Shown: positions 9,552 to 18,837, counted from the first letter of the stretch. The stretch is 64,000 nt of DNA from an uncultured Paracoccaceae bacterium (GCA_947500135.1 CANMQX010000005.1:186001-250000); one strand, 5' to 3'. The notes: generated from the sequence alone by a model not told the origin. A program made the numbers and translations.

Positions 9552-10189
9552 TACTCCAAAGGCTCGCAGCGCACCAATGGGTCTTTTACATGCAAGGCCG
9601 TCTGGATGGCGCGGTCAGCTTCGTCGTTTGATATGAAACCGGCGTTTCGCATTTCCATCAACACGAAGTTTCTGCGTTCAATAGCCCGGTTATGTGAACG
9701 AACTGGATGGAACCGCACAGGCGCTTTAGATAGTGCCGCGAGGTAAGCGATTTCCTCAAGACTCAAGTCGGCAATTGATTTTCCAAAGTAAACCATCGAA
9801 GCATTTGAAAGACCAAAACAGGCTTGCCCAAGGAAAACCTCATTCGCATACCAGTTCAGAATTTCATCATGCGAGAGTGCTTCGCCTACCGCGAATGAGA
9901 GCACAACTCTTTGATGCTTCTCGAAAACTGGCTGAGGATACCACTGTCCAATCTGTCTTGTGATGGTTGAGTGTTGCGGCGGCCTGTCAAAGAACTGGCG
10001 ATCCTCTGCGGCAACAAGTGCTAGCATAGCAATATGGGTTATTGTTGGCCAGCCAGCTGCTGACACTTGATAGTGCTCACTTACTTGATCAGGGCTTGGC
10101 AGCTCCGGACCCGTATTCTCACCGGTTGCGACAGTCGTCGCTGTAACGACAAGAAAAAGGGCGAGAAGCAACTGTGGAAAGAGACGCAT
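9551..10189 (-). CDS. GT51-type peptidoglycan glycosyltransferase domain protein, probably degenerate
   Basis: The 212-residue protein has a signal peptide or anchor (about 1-23) and then a stand-alone GT51 fold like the transglycosylase half of class A penicillin-binding proteins. Motif 1 is present (AAEDRQFF, Glu62), as are motif 2 (STITRQ, 74-79), EILNWYANEVFLG, YFGKS and the closing LAALSKAP. The usual RK-x-x-E motif reads EKHQR (90-94), so the second conserved acidic residue is replaced by Arg94. No transpeptidase domain follows. I chose the ATG at 10189; a TTG at 10201 adds four residues. It may be a binding or regulatory protein and not an active polymerase. Confidence 0.72.
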   Translation of the reverse strand: MRLFPQLLLALFLVVTATTVATGENTGPELPSPDQVSEHYQVSAAGWPTITHIAMLALVAAEDRQFFDRPPQHSTITRQIGQWYPQPVFEKHQRVVLSFAVGEALSHDEILNWYANEVFLGQACFGLSNASMVYFGKSIADLSLEEIAYLAALSKAPVRFHPVRSHNRAIERRNFVLMEMRNAGFISNDEADRAIQTALHVKDPLVRCEPLE

Positions 10190-10453
10190 GAGGAAGCCCA
10201 ATAGTAAGATCTCATGCAGGTTATGGTGTAAGGACTCGAATTGCCAGCATATGCAAATGTCGCTTTGCTAGGTCGTTCCTGAATGTCGAAAGCAGCCATT
10301 GGGGCAACCGCAGCGAATGCACCCTTTGTCCGCTAATGGGTCATTCGAGCCCGTACGCTGGAAGGCTGGTCTGGGTCAGTATTGCGTGATGCGGCGCATT
10401 GATTGGGTTTAGAAATTTCAACGCATCGTGTCAAAAATGCGCGACATTCCACC

Positions 10454-10699
10454 TCAGGCGATGAGCGCGTAGCACCCCAACCCATAAACATAAAGTGCCG
10501 CAAACAGCATGTTGATGTATTTCAGCTGGCGTTCACCATGCAGCCATCCGCAATACATCCAGATCAGGCAAAATGGCAGGCTGAACAGCATCGCCAGCAA
10601 CTGCCAGCCCTGCGCAACAGACACAGTGCTGAACACACCCAGCACCAGTGCCGCCCATTTCAATTGCTGCTCATAAGCAGCAAAATCCATCAATCTCAT
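10454..10699 (-). CDS. Small inner-membrane protein, unknown function
   Basis: The predicted product has 81 residues with two hydrophobic helices (WAALVLGVFSTVSVA and INMLFAALYVYGLGC, with a third weak stretch around LLAMLFSLPFCLIW). AAGAG precedes the ATG at 10699; an alternative start at 10750 would add 17 residues that look non-coding. No function can be assigned. It lies 45 bp downstream of nothing on its strand except the distant GT51 pair, and follows the SulP gene on the minus strand by about 80 bp in map order. Confidence 0.6.
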   Translation of the reverse strand: MRLMDFAAYEQQLKWAALVLGVFSTVSVAQGWQLLAMLFSLPFCLIWMYCGWLHGERQLKYINMLFAALYVYGLGCYALIA

Positions 10700-10782
10700 A
10701 TTTGTTCTCTTGGAAATGTCCGCCGTGAACCCGGCGCGTAACATGCCCATGAGTTACTCAAAATCAGTCATCCGTTCAAGGA

Positions 10783-12408
10783 TCAGTGGCCACCGATGAT
10801 CCCCGTTTTTACGCTATAGTCGACCGCCAGCTCGTAATCAGGGTCATCATCACTATCGACCATCAGGTGCCCGGCTTTTGACAGCAATTCATGGCAATCA
10901 CGGCTAAGATGGCGCAGTTGAATGATCTTGCCTGCCTCTTCATATCTTTGGGCAACAGCCTCGATCGCTTGCAGCGCGGATTGGTCAGCGACACGGCTGG
11001 CCGCAAAATCCACAATCACCACGTCAGGGTCGCTTGCGACATCAAAGATTTCTGTGAACCCGTCAGTGGAGCCGAAAAACAATGGCCCTTGGATTTCATA
11101 AACCTGCGCACCCGCCTCTGTCCGGCTTTCGCGTTTGATGGCGTGAATGCGTGTTGCGTTGCTCCAGGCATAGGCCAGCGCCGAGACGATGACGCCAACA
11201 ACAACAGCAGTTGCCAGATCGGTTGCCACGGTCACAATCGTCACCAGAACGGTCACGAAGGCATCCGTCCGGGGCACCTTGCGCAGGATACGCAAGGAAT
11301 TCCACGCGAAGGTCCCGATCACCACCATGAACATCACACCCACAAGGGCGGCCAGTGGAATTTGTTCAATCAGCCCGCTGGCAAACAGGATAAAGGCCAG
11401 CAGAAACAGCGCGGCCGCAATCCCCGCCACCCGTGTCCGGCCACCGGATTTGACGTTGATCATCGACTGACCGATCATCGCACAGCCGCCCATACCGCCA
11501 AAGAAACCAGTCACCGTATTTGCAGCACCCTGGGCAAGACATTCCTTGCTGGCCCCGCCACGCTTGCCCGTCATTTCACCCACCAGATTCAGGGTCAGCA
11601 AGCTTTCAATCAGGCCAATCGCCGCAAGGATCAGCGCATAGGGCAGAATAATTTCAAAGGTTTCCCATGTCAGCGGCACGTTGGGAACGTGGAACGGCGG
11701 CAAGCCACCTTCGATGCTGGCCAGATCACCCACCAAGGGGACATCAAGGCCGAAACCGATCACAATCGCCGCCACAATCGCGATGCCCGCCAGTGGTGCC
11801 GGCACCGCATTGGTAATCTTGGGCATCGCCCAGATGATCAGCATGGTCAGCCCAACCAGCCCCAGCATCAAGTAAAGCGGCCAACCGGTCAGCCATTCCC
11901 CGTTGGCCATCCCGTGTCCGCCGCCGCCATGGGCCGATCCGGGAACCTGAAACTGGCCCAACTGCGCTAGGAAAATCACAATCGCCAGCCCGTTCACAAA
12001 GCCCAGCATCACCGGATGCGGCACAAGCCGAATGAACTTACCCCAACGCATGACCCCAACAACAAGCTGGATCAACCCCATCAAGACGACGGTCGCAAAA
12101 AGGTATTCCACGCCGTGCTGCGCCACGAGTGAAACCATGACCACAGCCAAAGCACCGGTCGCACCCGAAATCATCCCTGGACGCCCGCCGAAGATGGCCG
12201 TGATCAGCCCCACGATAAAGGCCGCATAAAGCCCAACCAGCGGTTCTACCCCAGCGACAAAGGCAAAGGCAACCGCTTCGGGCACCAGCGCAAGGGCCAC
12301 CGTCAAGCCAGACAACACCTCGACCCGCAATTGCCCGGGTGTCAGCGGTGCGTCGGGATCACGAAGCGAAAGATTTTCAGCGAAACTCGCCAAGAGTGCG
12401 CGGGCCAT
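10783..12408 (-). CDS. SulP-family anion transporter with STAS domain
   Basis: This 541-residue inner-membrane protein has the SulP layout: ten or more transmembrane segments (about residues 30-400), including PEAVAFAFVAGVEPLVGLYAAF near the N terminus, then a C-terminal cytoplasmic STAS domain (about 430-530) with VIVDFAASRVADQSALQAI. Family members carry sulphate, bicarbonate or other anions, usually coupled to Na+ or H+; the substrate cannot be read from sequence. The ATG at 12408 has AGGA eight bases upstream, so the longer frame opening at 12513 is not needed. It is divergent from mtnP. Confidence 0.9.
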   Translation of the reverse strand: MARALLASFAENLSLRDPDAPLTPGQLRVEVLSGLTVALALVPEAVAFAFVAGVEPLVGLYAAFIVGLITAIFGGRPGMISGATGALAVVMVSLVAQHGVEYLFATVVLMGLIQLVVGVMRWGKFIRLVPHPVMLGFVNGLAIVIFLAQLGQFQVPGSAHGGGGHGMANGEWLTGWPLYLMLGLVGLTMLIIWAMPKITNAVPAPLAGIAIVAAIVIGFGLDVPLVGDLASIEGGLPPFHVPNVPLTWETFEIILPYALILAAIGLIESLLTLNLVGEMTGKRGGASKECLAQGAANTVTGFFGGMGGCAMIGQSMINVKSGGRTRVAGIAAALFLLAFILFASGLIEQIPLAALVGVMFMVVIGTFAWNSLRILRKVPRTDAFVTVLVTIVTVATDLATAVVVGVIVSALAYAWSNATRIHAIKRESRTEAGAQVYEIQGPLFFGSTDGFTEIFDVASDPDVVIVDFAASRVADQSALQAIEAVAQRYEEAGKIIQLRHLSRDCHELLSKAGHLMVDSDDDPDYELAVDYSVKTGIIGGH

Positions 12409-12582
12409 AAGAGTTCCTGTCAACGGGGGAATTGTTAGCGCTGCCCTAAACGACCAATCCACACTTGTCACCCCCACCAAATGACACCAACACCCCTGTT
12501 GCAGCATCGGCACGGAACGCAGGGTTCACTTTTCCTTCATTCCGCTCCAGTGTCCTTGATGTTGGTTAAGACGAGGTAATCC

Positions 12583-13449
12583 ATGCAAACCAAAATCGGT
12601 ATTATTGGCGGATCGGGCATTTACAACATGGATGGGTTGCAGGACCCCGCATGGGTCAACGTCGATAGCCCATGGGGCACGCCATCCGACGCTGTGCTGA
12701 CCGGCGTGCTGCATGGCGTTCCCATGGCCTTCCTGCCCCGACATGGGCGTGGGCATATGCATTCGCCAACAACGGTGCCCTACCGTGCGAATATCGACGC
12801 GATGAAGCGGATCGGGGTCACCGATATTATCAGCGTCAGCGCCTGCGGATCATTTCGCGAAGACATGGCGCCGGGGGATTTCGTCATTGTCGATCAATTC
12901 ATCGACCGGACGTTTGCCCGCGAAAAATCCTTTTTCGGTACCGGCTGTGTGGCTCATGTCAGCGTGGCCCACCCAACCTGCGAAAGACTGTCGGACGTTT
13001 GCGAGGCCGCCGGACGGGACGCAGGGATAACAATCCACCGGGGCGGCACATATCTGGCTATGGAAGGTCCGCAGTTTTCGTCGCAGGCTGAAAGCAAACT
13101 CTATCGCGAATGGGGCTGCCATGTGATCGGCATGACCAATATGCCAGAGGCAAAACTCGCCCGGGAAGCCGAGATTTGCTACGCCTCCATCGCCATGGTC
13201 ACCGATTATGACAGCTGGCACCCCGATCATGGGGCTGTGGATGTCAGCGACGTGATCAAAACGCTGCAAGGCAACGGGACCAAGGCGCAAGACCTAGTCA
13301 GCCGCCTGCCTGCCCTTCTGGGGCCTGACCGCGCGCCTTGCCCCCATGGTTGTGACCGGGCGCTGGAATACGCGCTGATGACCGCCCCCGATCAACGGGA
13401 CCCTGCCCTGATTTCCAAACTCGACGCCGTTGCTGGCCGCGTTCTTTAG
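12583..13449 (+). CDS. mtnP: S-methyl-5'-thioadenosine phosphorylase
   Basis: The 288-residue enzyme belongs to the PNP/UDP phosphorylase family, MTAP branch. It splits methylthioadenosine, the by-product of polyamine and acyl-homoserine-lactone synthesis, into adenine and methylthioribose-1-phosphate. It opens with IGIIGGSGIYNMDGL, has the phosphate-site motif PRHGRGH near residue 50, and the purine-binding TNMPEAKLAREAE segment near 185. apt follows after 10 bp, so the adenine released can be salvaged at once by the neighbour's product. Confidence 0.95.
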   Translation: MQTKIGIIGGSGIYNMDGLQDPAWVNVDSPWGTPSDAVLTGVLHGVPMAFLPRHGRGHMHSPTTVPYRANIDAMKRIGVTDIISVSACGSFREDMAPGDFVIVDQFIDRTFAREKSFFGTGCVAHVSVAHPTCERLSDVCEAAGRDAGITIHRGGTYLAMEGPQFSSQAESKLYREWGCHVIGMTNMPEAKLAREAEICYASIAMVTDYDSWHPDHGAVDVSDVIKTLQGNGTKAQDLVSRLPALLGPDRAPCPHGCDRALEYALMTAPDQRDPALISKLDAVAGRVL

Positions 13450-13459
13450 AAGGTAACCT

Positions 13460-13990
13460 ATGAAAACTGTCCAAGACTACATCCGCACAATCCCCGATTT
13501 CCCGCATGAAGGGATCATGTTCCGGGACGTGACCACGCTCTTCAGTGATCCGCGCGGGTTTCGGATTGCCATCGATCAATTGCTCCACCCCTATGCGGGC
13601 CAGCCCATCGACAAAGTGGTGGGGTTGGAGGCGCGGGGTTTCATCCTTGGCGGGGCCATCGCACATCAGTTATCGGTCGGTTTTGTGCCGATCCGCAAGA
13701 AAGGCAAACTGCCCGGCAAAACGATCGAGCAGAGCTACACACTCGAATATGGTGAAGCGATCATGGAAGTGCATGACGACGCGCTGCAGCCGGGTGAAAA
13801 AATCCTGCTGGTCGATGACTTGCTGGCTACCGGTGGTACGGCAGAGGCCGGTATCAAACTGATCGAGCGGATGGGGGCCGAGGTGATAGGCTGTGCATTT
13901 GTGATCGACCTGCCGGATCTGGGCGGACGCAAGAAGCTGGAAGCCTTGGATATGAATGTCCACGCGCTTTGCGCGTTTGACGGGGACTGA
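13460..13990 (+). CDS. apt: Adenine phosphoribosyltransferase
   Basis: The 176-residue enzyme converts adenine and PRPP to AMP. The PRPP-binding motif is [16 protein letters not shown] (about residues 114-129) and the N-terminal [16 protein letters not shown] is the family signature. Length is typical. It is the second gene of the mtnP-apt pair and completes MTA-derived adenine salvage. Two AAAAATCTG-type hairpins lie between its stop and the convergent gene ending at 14101. Confidence 0.97.
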   Translation: MKTVQDYIRTIPDFPHEGIMFRDVTTLFSDPRGFRIAIDQLLHPYAGQPIDKVVGLEARGFILGGAIAHQLSVGFVPIRKKGKLPGKTIEQSYTLEYGEAIMEVHDDALQPGEKILLVDDLLATGGTAEAGIKLIERMGAEVIGCAFVIDLPDLGGRKKLEALDMNVHALCAFDGD

Positions 13991-13995
13991 CATGG

Positions 13996-14018
13996 AAAAA
14001 ATCTGTCACAGATTTTTT
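13996..14018. terminator. Hairpin with A/T arms after apt (AAAAATCTG family)
   Basis: Arms AAAAAATCTG and CAGATTTTTT enclose a 3-base loop, 6 bp after the apt stop. A-rich on one side and T-rich on the other, it can act as an intrinsic terminator in both directions between convergent genes. Confidence 0.8.
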
Positions 14019-14064
14019 TGACAACGCGAAACGGTGCAACCAGTACCGCGCTTGGCGTTATAAA

Positions 14065-14089
14065 GAAAAATCTGCGCCACAGATTTTTC
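14065..14089. terminator. Second hairpin of the AAAAATCTG family
   Basis: Arms GAAAAATCTG and CAGATTTTTC enclose CGCCA. It ends 12 bp from the stop of the minus-strand gene at 14101, so it probably terminates that gene. The arms nearly match the hairpin at 13996. Confidence 0.78.
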
Positions 14090-14100
14090 CACTTCTTACG

Positions 14101-15117
14101 CTAGACCGCGATCGGCACATTTCCCGCAAAGGCCGCCAAGATAGGGGCGGCCAGCGCAAAGGCGGATTTGTAAACGTCCGTTGGTTCGCTGTGCAGCCCA
14201 CACAATTTGATCCATTCCGCCCTTGTCTTGGCGTCCTGCAATGTCGCGTCCTCCTCTGCCATCTGGATCAATTGCCGCCGGCGGCCATCAAGGATCAGCG
14301 CAACGGGCAGGTAAAAACTAAGGATCAGCAACGAAAAATAGATACCTGTGTACAGCGACGCCGCCGATATCACCGCGGCATAGGCATCAACATGTTCCTT
14401 TGCGACCATCGGCAGCGGCCACCGAATCCAACTGGTGGCAAAAAAGATCCCAAAGGTCAGCACCAGCCCTGACAAGTACAACTGCCTGCGCATCCGGTGC
14501 AGATTGCGTTGCAACTGCGCAGCTCGTTGTGCCAACCCATCCGGCTTTTGCGCCTCAAGGCACAAAATCATGCCGACGATCAACGCGCCCACGCCAAGCC
14601 CGGCAAAGAAGTTGATCACATCCATCATCCGGTTCAGCAGTGAAATCATCGGAATCTCACCGCAAACACCCAAGAGCCATCGATCATCAGGCGCGCCGCA
14701 TCCGGGTAATGTCCCACGTCCCAATGCCGCCTCAAACAACGCCCCGCCAAGCCGTTCGTAATTGCGTGGCGCATCAGGGTGCAGCGCGTAGCCAAGGCTG
14801 GGCGACATCGCCAACACAAAGATAAGCGTCAGGACAACCGCAGCAGCGATGCGGGTCCTTGGGGCCGTGGGCTGTATCAAATCCCGCACGACAAGGACAA
14901 AGACCATCATCGCCAATGCCGCAAAGAACCAGGTCGCGCCTAAGAATCGAAACCGGCCCGCCGTTTCCAGCCAGGCCCAGTTTTCAGTCAGAATACCCGG
15001 CCCAACCTGCAACTGCGGCGTCACGAAATGATCCGTGATCACGGACTCCTGATAGAAGATTAATATCGGCACAAGCGCGATGAAAAAATATCGCACCGGA
15101 ACAAATCGAGCCTTCAC
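14101..15117 (-). CDS. Multi-pass membrane protein, unknown function
   Basis: I do not recognise this 338-residue protein. Around six hydrophobic segments are visible: near the N terminus (FFIALVPILIFY), FLGATWFFAALAMMVFVLVV, IAAAVVLTLIFVLAM, INFFAGLGVGALIVGMILC, LYLSGLVLTFGIFFATSW and YFSLLILSFYLPVALIL. A large extracytoplasmic loop with two Cys (GTLPGCGAPDDRWLLGVCG) follows the third helix. It faces apt convergently and is upstream, on the opposite strand, of nothing obviously related. The role is unknown. Confidence 0.65.
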   Translation of the reverse strand: MKARFVPVRYFFIALVPILIFYQESVITDHFVTPQLQVGPGILTENWAWLETAGRFRFLGATWFFAALAMMVFVLVVRDLIQPTAPRTRIAAAVVLTLIFVLAMSPSLGYALHPDAPRNYERLGGALFEAALGRGTLPGCGAPDDRWLLGVCGEIPMISLLNRMMDVINFFAGLGVGALIVGMILCLEAQKPDGLAQRAAQLQRNLHRMRRQLYLSGLVLTFGIFFATSWIRWPLPMVAKEHVDAYAAVISAASLYTGIYFSLLILSFYLPVALILDGRRRQLIQMAEEDATLQDAKTRAEWIKLCGLHSEPTDVYKSAFALAAPILAAFAGNVPIAV

Positions 15118-15184
15118 CCGTCCGGTCCTTTATCAAATGACTTTCGTGTAACCTATCATAGAAACACGCAAAAAGATAGTTGGC

Positions 15185-16600
15185 TCACTGACCCTGCCGT
15201 AAAACCGCGCCGGGGTTCATGATGCCCAGAGGATCAAGCGCATCTTTGATACTGTGCAGCATCGCGAGTTTCACGGGGTCCGCATAGCGTTCCAGATCAG
15301 CAACTTTCAACCGCCCGACCCCGTGTTCTGCACTGACCGATCCATCCATTTGATGCACCAGATCATGCACCACGTCTTTCACGCGAGGCCTAACACTTTC
15401 GTAATCTGCGCGGGTTTTGCCTTGCATCGGAAAGACGTTGTAATGAAGGTTCCCATCACCCAGATGGCCAAAGCAATTGATGCGAAACGCGCCAACCTTG
15501 GACAACACTTTTGCCCCCTTTTCAATAAAAGCCGGGATCGCGCTCAGCGGAACAGAGATGTCATGCGAACTGATCGACCCGATCCGCCGGTTCGCCTCTG
15601 GGATGCTTTCGCGGATATGCCAGAAGGCGGCGCGTTGCGCGTGGCTTTGGGCGATCACCCCATCACTGACCAGATCAGCCGCGAATGCGGCTGCAAACAG
15701 CTCTTCCAATGCGTCATCGGGGGCTAATCCGGCTGGCAGGCCGACATCGATCAGCACGCACCATTCTGGGGTGTCGGCAAAGGGCTGTTTGATCTCTGGT
15801 CCGACCTCGGACAGAAAATCAAAGCCTTGGCGGTTGATGATCTCAAACGCGGAAATCCCGTCGCCGATCCGTTCGCCCGCCAAAGCCAGCAATTCCAGCG
15901 CGGCTTGGGGCGACCGGACAACCATCATCGCCGCGCCCACACCTGCCGGGCGTGGTGCCAGCTTCAGCGCGGCAGCGGTGATGATGCCCAACGTGCCTTC
16001 GGCCCCGATAATCAGATTGCGCAGATCATAGCCGGTATTGTCCTTGCGCAACCGTGTCAGCCCCTGCCAGATCGTACCGTCCGGGCGAACAACCTCTAGC
16101 CCCAGACATTGCGCGCGGGCATTCCCGTAGCGCAGCACATTGACCCCACCCGCATTGGTGGACAAGAGCCCGCCAATCCGCGCCGACCCTTCAGAAGCCA
16201 GCGAAAGGGGAAACAAGCGCCCCACATCTGCCGCGGCCTTCTGCACGTCGGCAAGGATCACGCCAGCATCGCAAACCAGAACGTTTTCAGTAGGATAGAC
16301 ATCGCGGATGCGGTTCATCCGTTCCAATGACAACACCACCGGCGCGGGGCCGTCCGGCATCAACTGCCCGCCGACCAACCCGGTGCCGCCGCTATAGGGA
16401 ACGATGCCGATCCGGGCATCGGCGCAGGCCTTGACCACGGTCACAACCTCTTGGGTTGACCCCGGTGCCGCGACCAGCCCCTGCCCTGCCCAGCGCCCGC
16501 GCGGTTCGGTCAGATAGGGGGCGGTGTCATCCTTGAACGCAGCCGCCGGCAGGACCGCCCGCAGCTGCGTTTTAAAGGCATCGTTGACCGGGTTCAGCAT
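15185..16600 (-). CDS. FAD-linked oxidase, GlcD / D-2-hydroxyacid dehydrogenase type
   Basis: The 471-residue flavoenzyme has an N-terminal PCMH-type FAD-binding domain (about 35-215; VPYSGGTGLVGGQLMP binds FAD pyrophosphate) and a C-terminal FAD-oxidase domain (about 220-465, ending with SVSAEHGVGRLK). Relatives oxidise D-lactate, glycolate or D-2-hydroxyglutarate to 2-oxoacids. The start at 16600 is preferred over 16660 because the additional residues look non-coding. It lies 60 bp after the MetE-like gene on the same strand and could be the last gene of the ABC/HpsN regulon, handling a 2-hydroxyacid intermediate. That link is inferred. Confidence 0.85.
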   Translation of the reverse strand: MLNPVNDAFKTQLRAVLPAAAFKDDTAPYLTEPRGRWAGQGLVAAPGSTQEVVTVVKACADARIGIVPYSGGTGLVGGQLMPDGPAPVVLSLERMNRIRDVYPTENVLVCDAGVILADVQKAAADVGRLFPLSLASEGSARIGGLLSTNAGGVNVLRYGNARAQCLGLEVVRPDGTIWQGLTRLRKDNTGYDLRNLIIGAEGTLGIITAAALKLAPRPAGVGAAMMVVRSPQAALELLALAGERIGDGISAFEIINRQGFDFLSEVGPEIKQPFADTPEWCVLIDVGLPAGLAPDDALEELFAAAFAADLVSDGVIAQSHAQRAAFWHIRESIPEANRRIGSISSHDISVPLSAIPAFIEKGAKVLSKVGAFRINCFGHLGDGNLHYNVFPMQGKTRADYESVRPRVKDVVHDLVHQMDGSVSAEHGVGRLKVADLERYADPVKLAMLHSIKDALDPLGIMNPGAVLRQGQ

Positions 16601-16660
16601 GGGCAGGCATCCTTTTGATCCATTCCTTACATGGGCCAAAAATCCGGCTTGTCCAAGCAT

Positions 16661-17788
16661 CTATTGGGCGGCGATCACCGCCCCTTCGGCCAATGCACCC
16701 AGCTTGGCGTAAGCGATCGCTGGATCAACCGCGCCAAAGCCCGCAAAGGTACCAAAACCACAATCCGATCCGGCGATCACACGATCCGCACCGACGATTT
16801 GCATAAACCTTTCAATACGTTGCGCAACCAGTTCTGGATGTTCGACAAAATTCGTTGTCGTATCAACAACACCCGGCACCAGAACCTTACTATCCGGTAT
16901 ATCATCCGCACGGTCCCGGAAAACGGTCCATTCATGGCCGTGGCGTGGATTTGATGTTTCAAACAACACATAGCGCGATTTGGTCGACATCAGCGTATCA
17001 AACATCTTGGACATTGGAATGTCGCAGACATGCGGCCCTTCGTAATTTCCCCAGCAGATATGGACGCGGACCTTTTCGGCAGGCACATCGGACAGGGCGT
17101 GGTTTAACGCCTCAACATGGGAGGCGGCGATTTTCAGAAACTCATCATCTGACAAATCGTTAAACAACATGTGACGGGACAGTGCGAGGTCGGGGCAGTC
17201 AAGCTGCACATCCAGTCCAGCGGCAACGATTGTTTCGTATTCTTCCTTCATCGCATCGGCCAAGGCTGCCAGATAGGCCTCTCGCGTTTTGTAATAATCA
17301 TTCTGCAAAAACAAAGAGATAACACCGGGTGAAGCCGCATTCATGAAGCCCCTTTCGGCCCCATGTTCAGCCATCGCCGATTTGAGGTTGGCGATGTCTT
17401 TCTCCAACTCACCCTGCCCTTTTGATTTCACCTCACCTACGCACATCGGCCTCGCATATTGCGGGGTGCCGCCATCATCGGCCAAGCGTTTGAGAAAGCT
17501 CGGAAATTGCTTGAGGTCGGCAGGCGCGTTGCGTGGGCTGTCACCGTCAAAACCGGTATAGCGATCCTTGACATAGGTGGCATAGCTGATCTTGGACGTC
17601 TCACCATCGCTGACGATATCAATGCCTGCATCCACTTGTTTTTTAACGGTTTCTGATACCGCAGCGGTCATTGCCGTATCAAATGCGGCCTGATCATAGG
17701 CTTCGCCATTTTCGCGGGCGAAGATGAAATCGACCACCTCTTGCGTGCGGGGCAATGACCCTGTGTGTGTTGTTAAGACTTTGGCCAT
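16661..17788 (-). CDS. MetE-like zinc-dependent protein (cobalamin-independent methionine synthase II family)
   Basis: The 375-residue protein matches the catalytic half of MetE, without its N-terminal half. The zinc-site pattern is intact: HIC at 243-245, Glu277 in FETSNP and Cys343 in GSDCGFGT. Small MetE-like proteins of this group include YxjG/YxjH types and epoxyalkane:coenzyme M transferase; they activate a thiol on zinc for alkyl transfer. Here it is in a run of catabolic genes, which suggests a thioether- or thiol-handling step and not methionine synthesis. A four-unit GTCGG array with 11-bp period lies just upstream. Confidence 0.85.
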   Translation of the reverse strand: MAKVLTTHTGSLPRTQEVVDFIFARENGEAYDQAAFDTAMTAAVSETVKKQVDAGIDIVSDGETSKISYATYVKDRYTGFDGDSPRNAPADLKQFPSFLKRLADDGGTPQYARPMCVGEVKSKGQGELEKDIANLKSAMAEHGAERGFMNAASPGVISLFLQNDYYKTREAYLAALADAMKEEYETIVAAGLDVQLDCPDLALSRHMLFNDLSDDEFLKIAASHVEALNHALSDVPAEKVRVHICWGNYEGPHVCDIPMSKMFDTLMSTKSRYVLFETSNPRHGHEWTVFRDRADDIPDSKVLVPGVVDTTTNFVEHPELVAQRIERFMQIVGADRVIAGSDCGFGTFAGFGAVDPAIAYAKLGALAEGAVIAAQ

Positions 17789-17804
17789 TTGGCATTTCCT
17801 TCCT

Positions 17805-17843
17805 GTCGGCAGCGCGTCGGCGTGACGTCGGCAAAACGTCGGA
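17805..17843 (+). repeat. Four GTCGG units with exact 11-bp period
   Basis: GTCGG occurs at 17805, 17816, 17827 and 17838, each 11 bp apart; three of the four continue as GTCGGC and the third as GTCGGCAAAAC. The array is 17-55 bp upstream of the MetE-like start codon, in the leader or promoter region. A matching array in the opposite orientation lies at 41681-41718. Confidence 0.8.
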
Positions 17844-17871
17844 CGCCATCGCGCGGTGTCTGCGCTAACGT

Positions 17872-18837
17872 TTAACCTGTCCAGGTCGCCCCGGCGGGAT
17901 CGCCCGTGGCCACGACGTGATAAAGGCTCGCCTCGCCTGTCATCGACGGGACAGCATTATGCATCAGGCCTGCCGGCACTGACATGGTATCGCCAGGGGC
18001 CAGCGTGGCACTGCCGCCTTCCCAGTTGACCCGCCAATGACCGCGCATCGGCATCAGAACGGATGGGTGATCATGGGCATGCATCGCCTCGGATGCAGAG
18101 GCGCGGTTCATCAAGGCAACTTCGAACCCCGGCTTATCGCGCAACAGGCCATTTTCGCCGATCACATTGACCGGGTCCTTGTCGGCCATCGCCATCAGGT
18201 CCCAATACCGGGCGACATAGCCGGGGATCACATCACTTGCCTTCGGCTCGGGATAGGTCTTCAGCTCCGCGTCAGTCAGCAGTGGCATGGGGCTGACACC
18301 ATCTGGCAGGCTCTGCCCCTTCTTGCTGTCATACAACTTGCCGTTTTCACCCAGCACCAGCCCATGATCCGTTGCATCGGTGATCACCTGCGGTGCCCAG
18401 ATCACGCCACCTCCTGCGTCATCACCGCCAAGGATCGCCATGATCATTCCGTAATCGGTGCCGATATTTTCAAACCCCCGAAAAATACCGGTAGGGATGT
18501 TAAAAATGTCGCCTTCCTCCAGCACCACCTCACCCGCATCACCATGTCGGCCCCAGAAAAACCGCCAGCGGCCCTTGAGCACGAAAAACACCTCTGCCGT
18601 GCGATGCGAATGCAAAGAGTTCCGGCATTTCGGCGGCTGGCCTGCAGCCCCGATATTGAAACCATGCGGGATGCCGATATGAACATGCTGATCGGGGCTT
18701 TCCGATACGCCACCGCCGATGATGGTAAAGTTCTCCTTTTGGTCCGATCCCGGCGTATGCGCGTCGATAAAGGCGGTTTTGCAGGGTTGCAGATCGCCAT
18801 AGCGGACGATGCGGTGTTCCATCTCTTGCGGTGTCAT
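17872..18837 (-). CDS. Double-cupin protein, putative metal-dependent enzyme
   Basis: The 321-residue protein has two cupin barrels. The first carries a metal-site pattern with His76, His78 and Glu82 (LHSHRTAEVFFVLKG), the second His253, His255 and His257 (MHAHDHPSVLMPMRG). The layout recalls gentisate-dioxygenase-like and other bicupin enzymes, but the sequence does not identify a reaction. No signal peptide is seen. It lies in the middle of the minus-strand catabolic run, 58 bp after the tandem SnoaL gene and 83 bp before the MetE-like gene. Confidence 0.78.
   Translation of the reverse strand: MTPQEMEHRIVRYGDLQPCKTAFIDAHTPGSDQKENFTIIGGGVSESPDQHVHIGIPHGFNIGAAGQPPKCRNSLHSHRTAEVFFVLKGRWRFFWGRHGDAGEVVLEEGDIFNIPTGIFRGFENIGTDYGMIMAILGGDDAGGGVIWAPQVITDATDHGLVLGENGKLYDSKKGQSLPDGVSPMPLLTDAELKTYPEPKASDVIPGYVARYWDLMAMADKDPVNVIGENGLLRDKPGFEVALMNRASASEAMHAHDHPSVLMPMRGHWRVNWEGGSATLAPGDTMSVPAGLMHNAVPSMTGEASLYHVVATGDPAGATWTG

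Noticed and set aside
10202..10453. Mobile-element ends flanking the GT51 cassette
   Set aside because: No inverted or direct repeats long enough to support transposition or site-specific integration could be seen on the two sides.
16661..17788. Full methionine synthase metE
   Set aside because: At 375 residues it lacks the N-terminal half of MetE and is in an operon with degradative enzymes.
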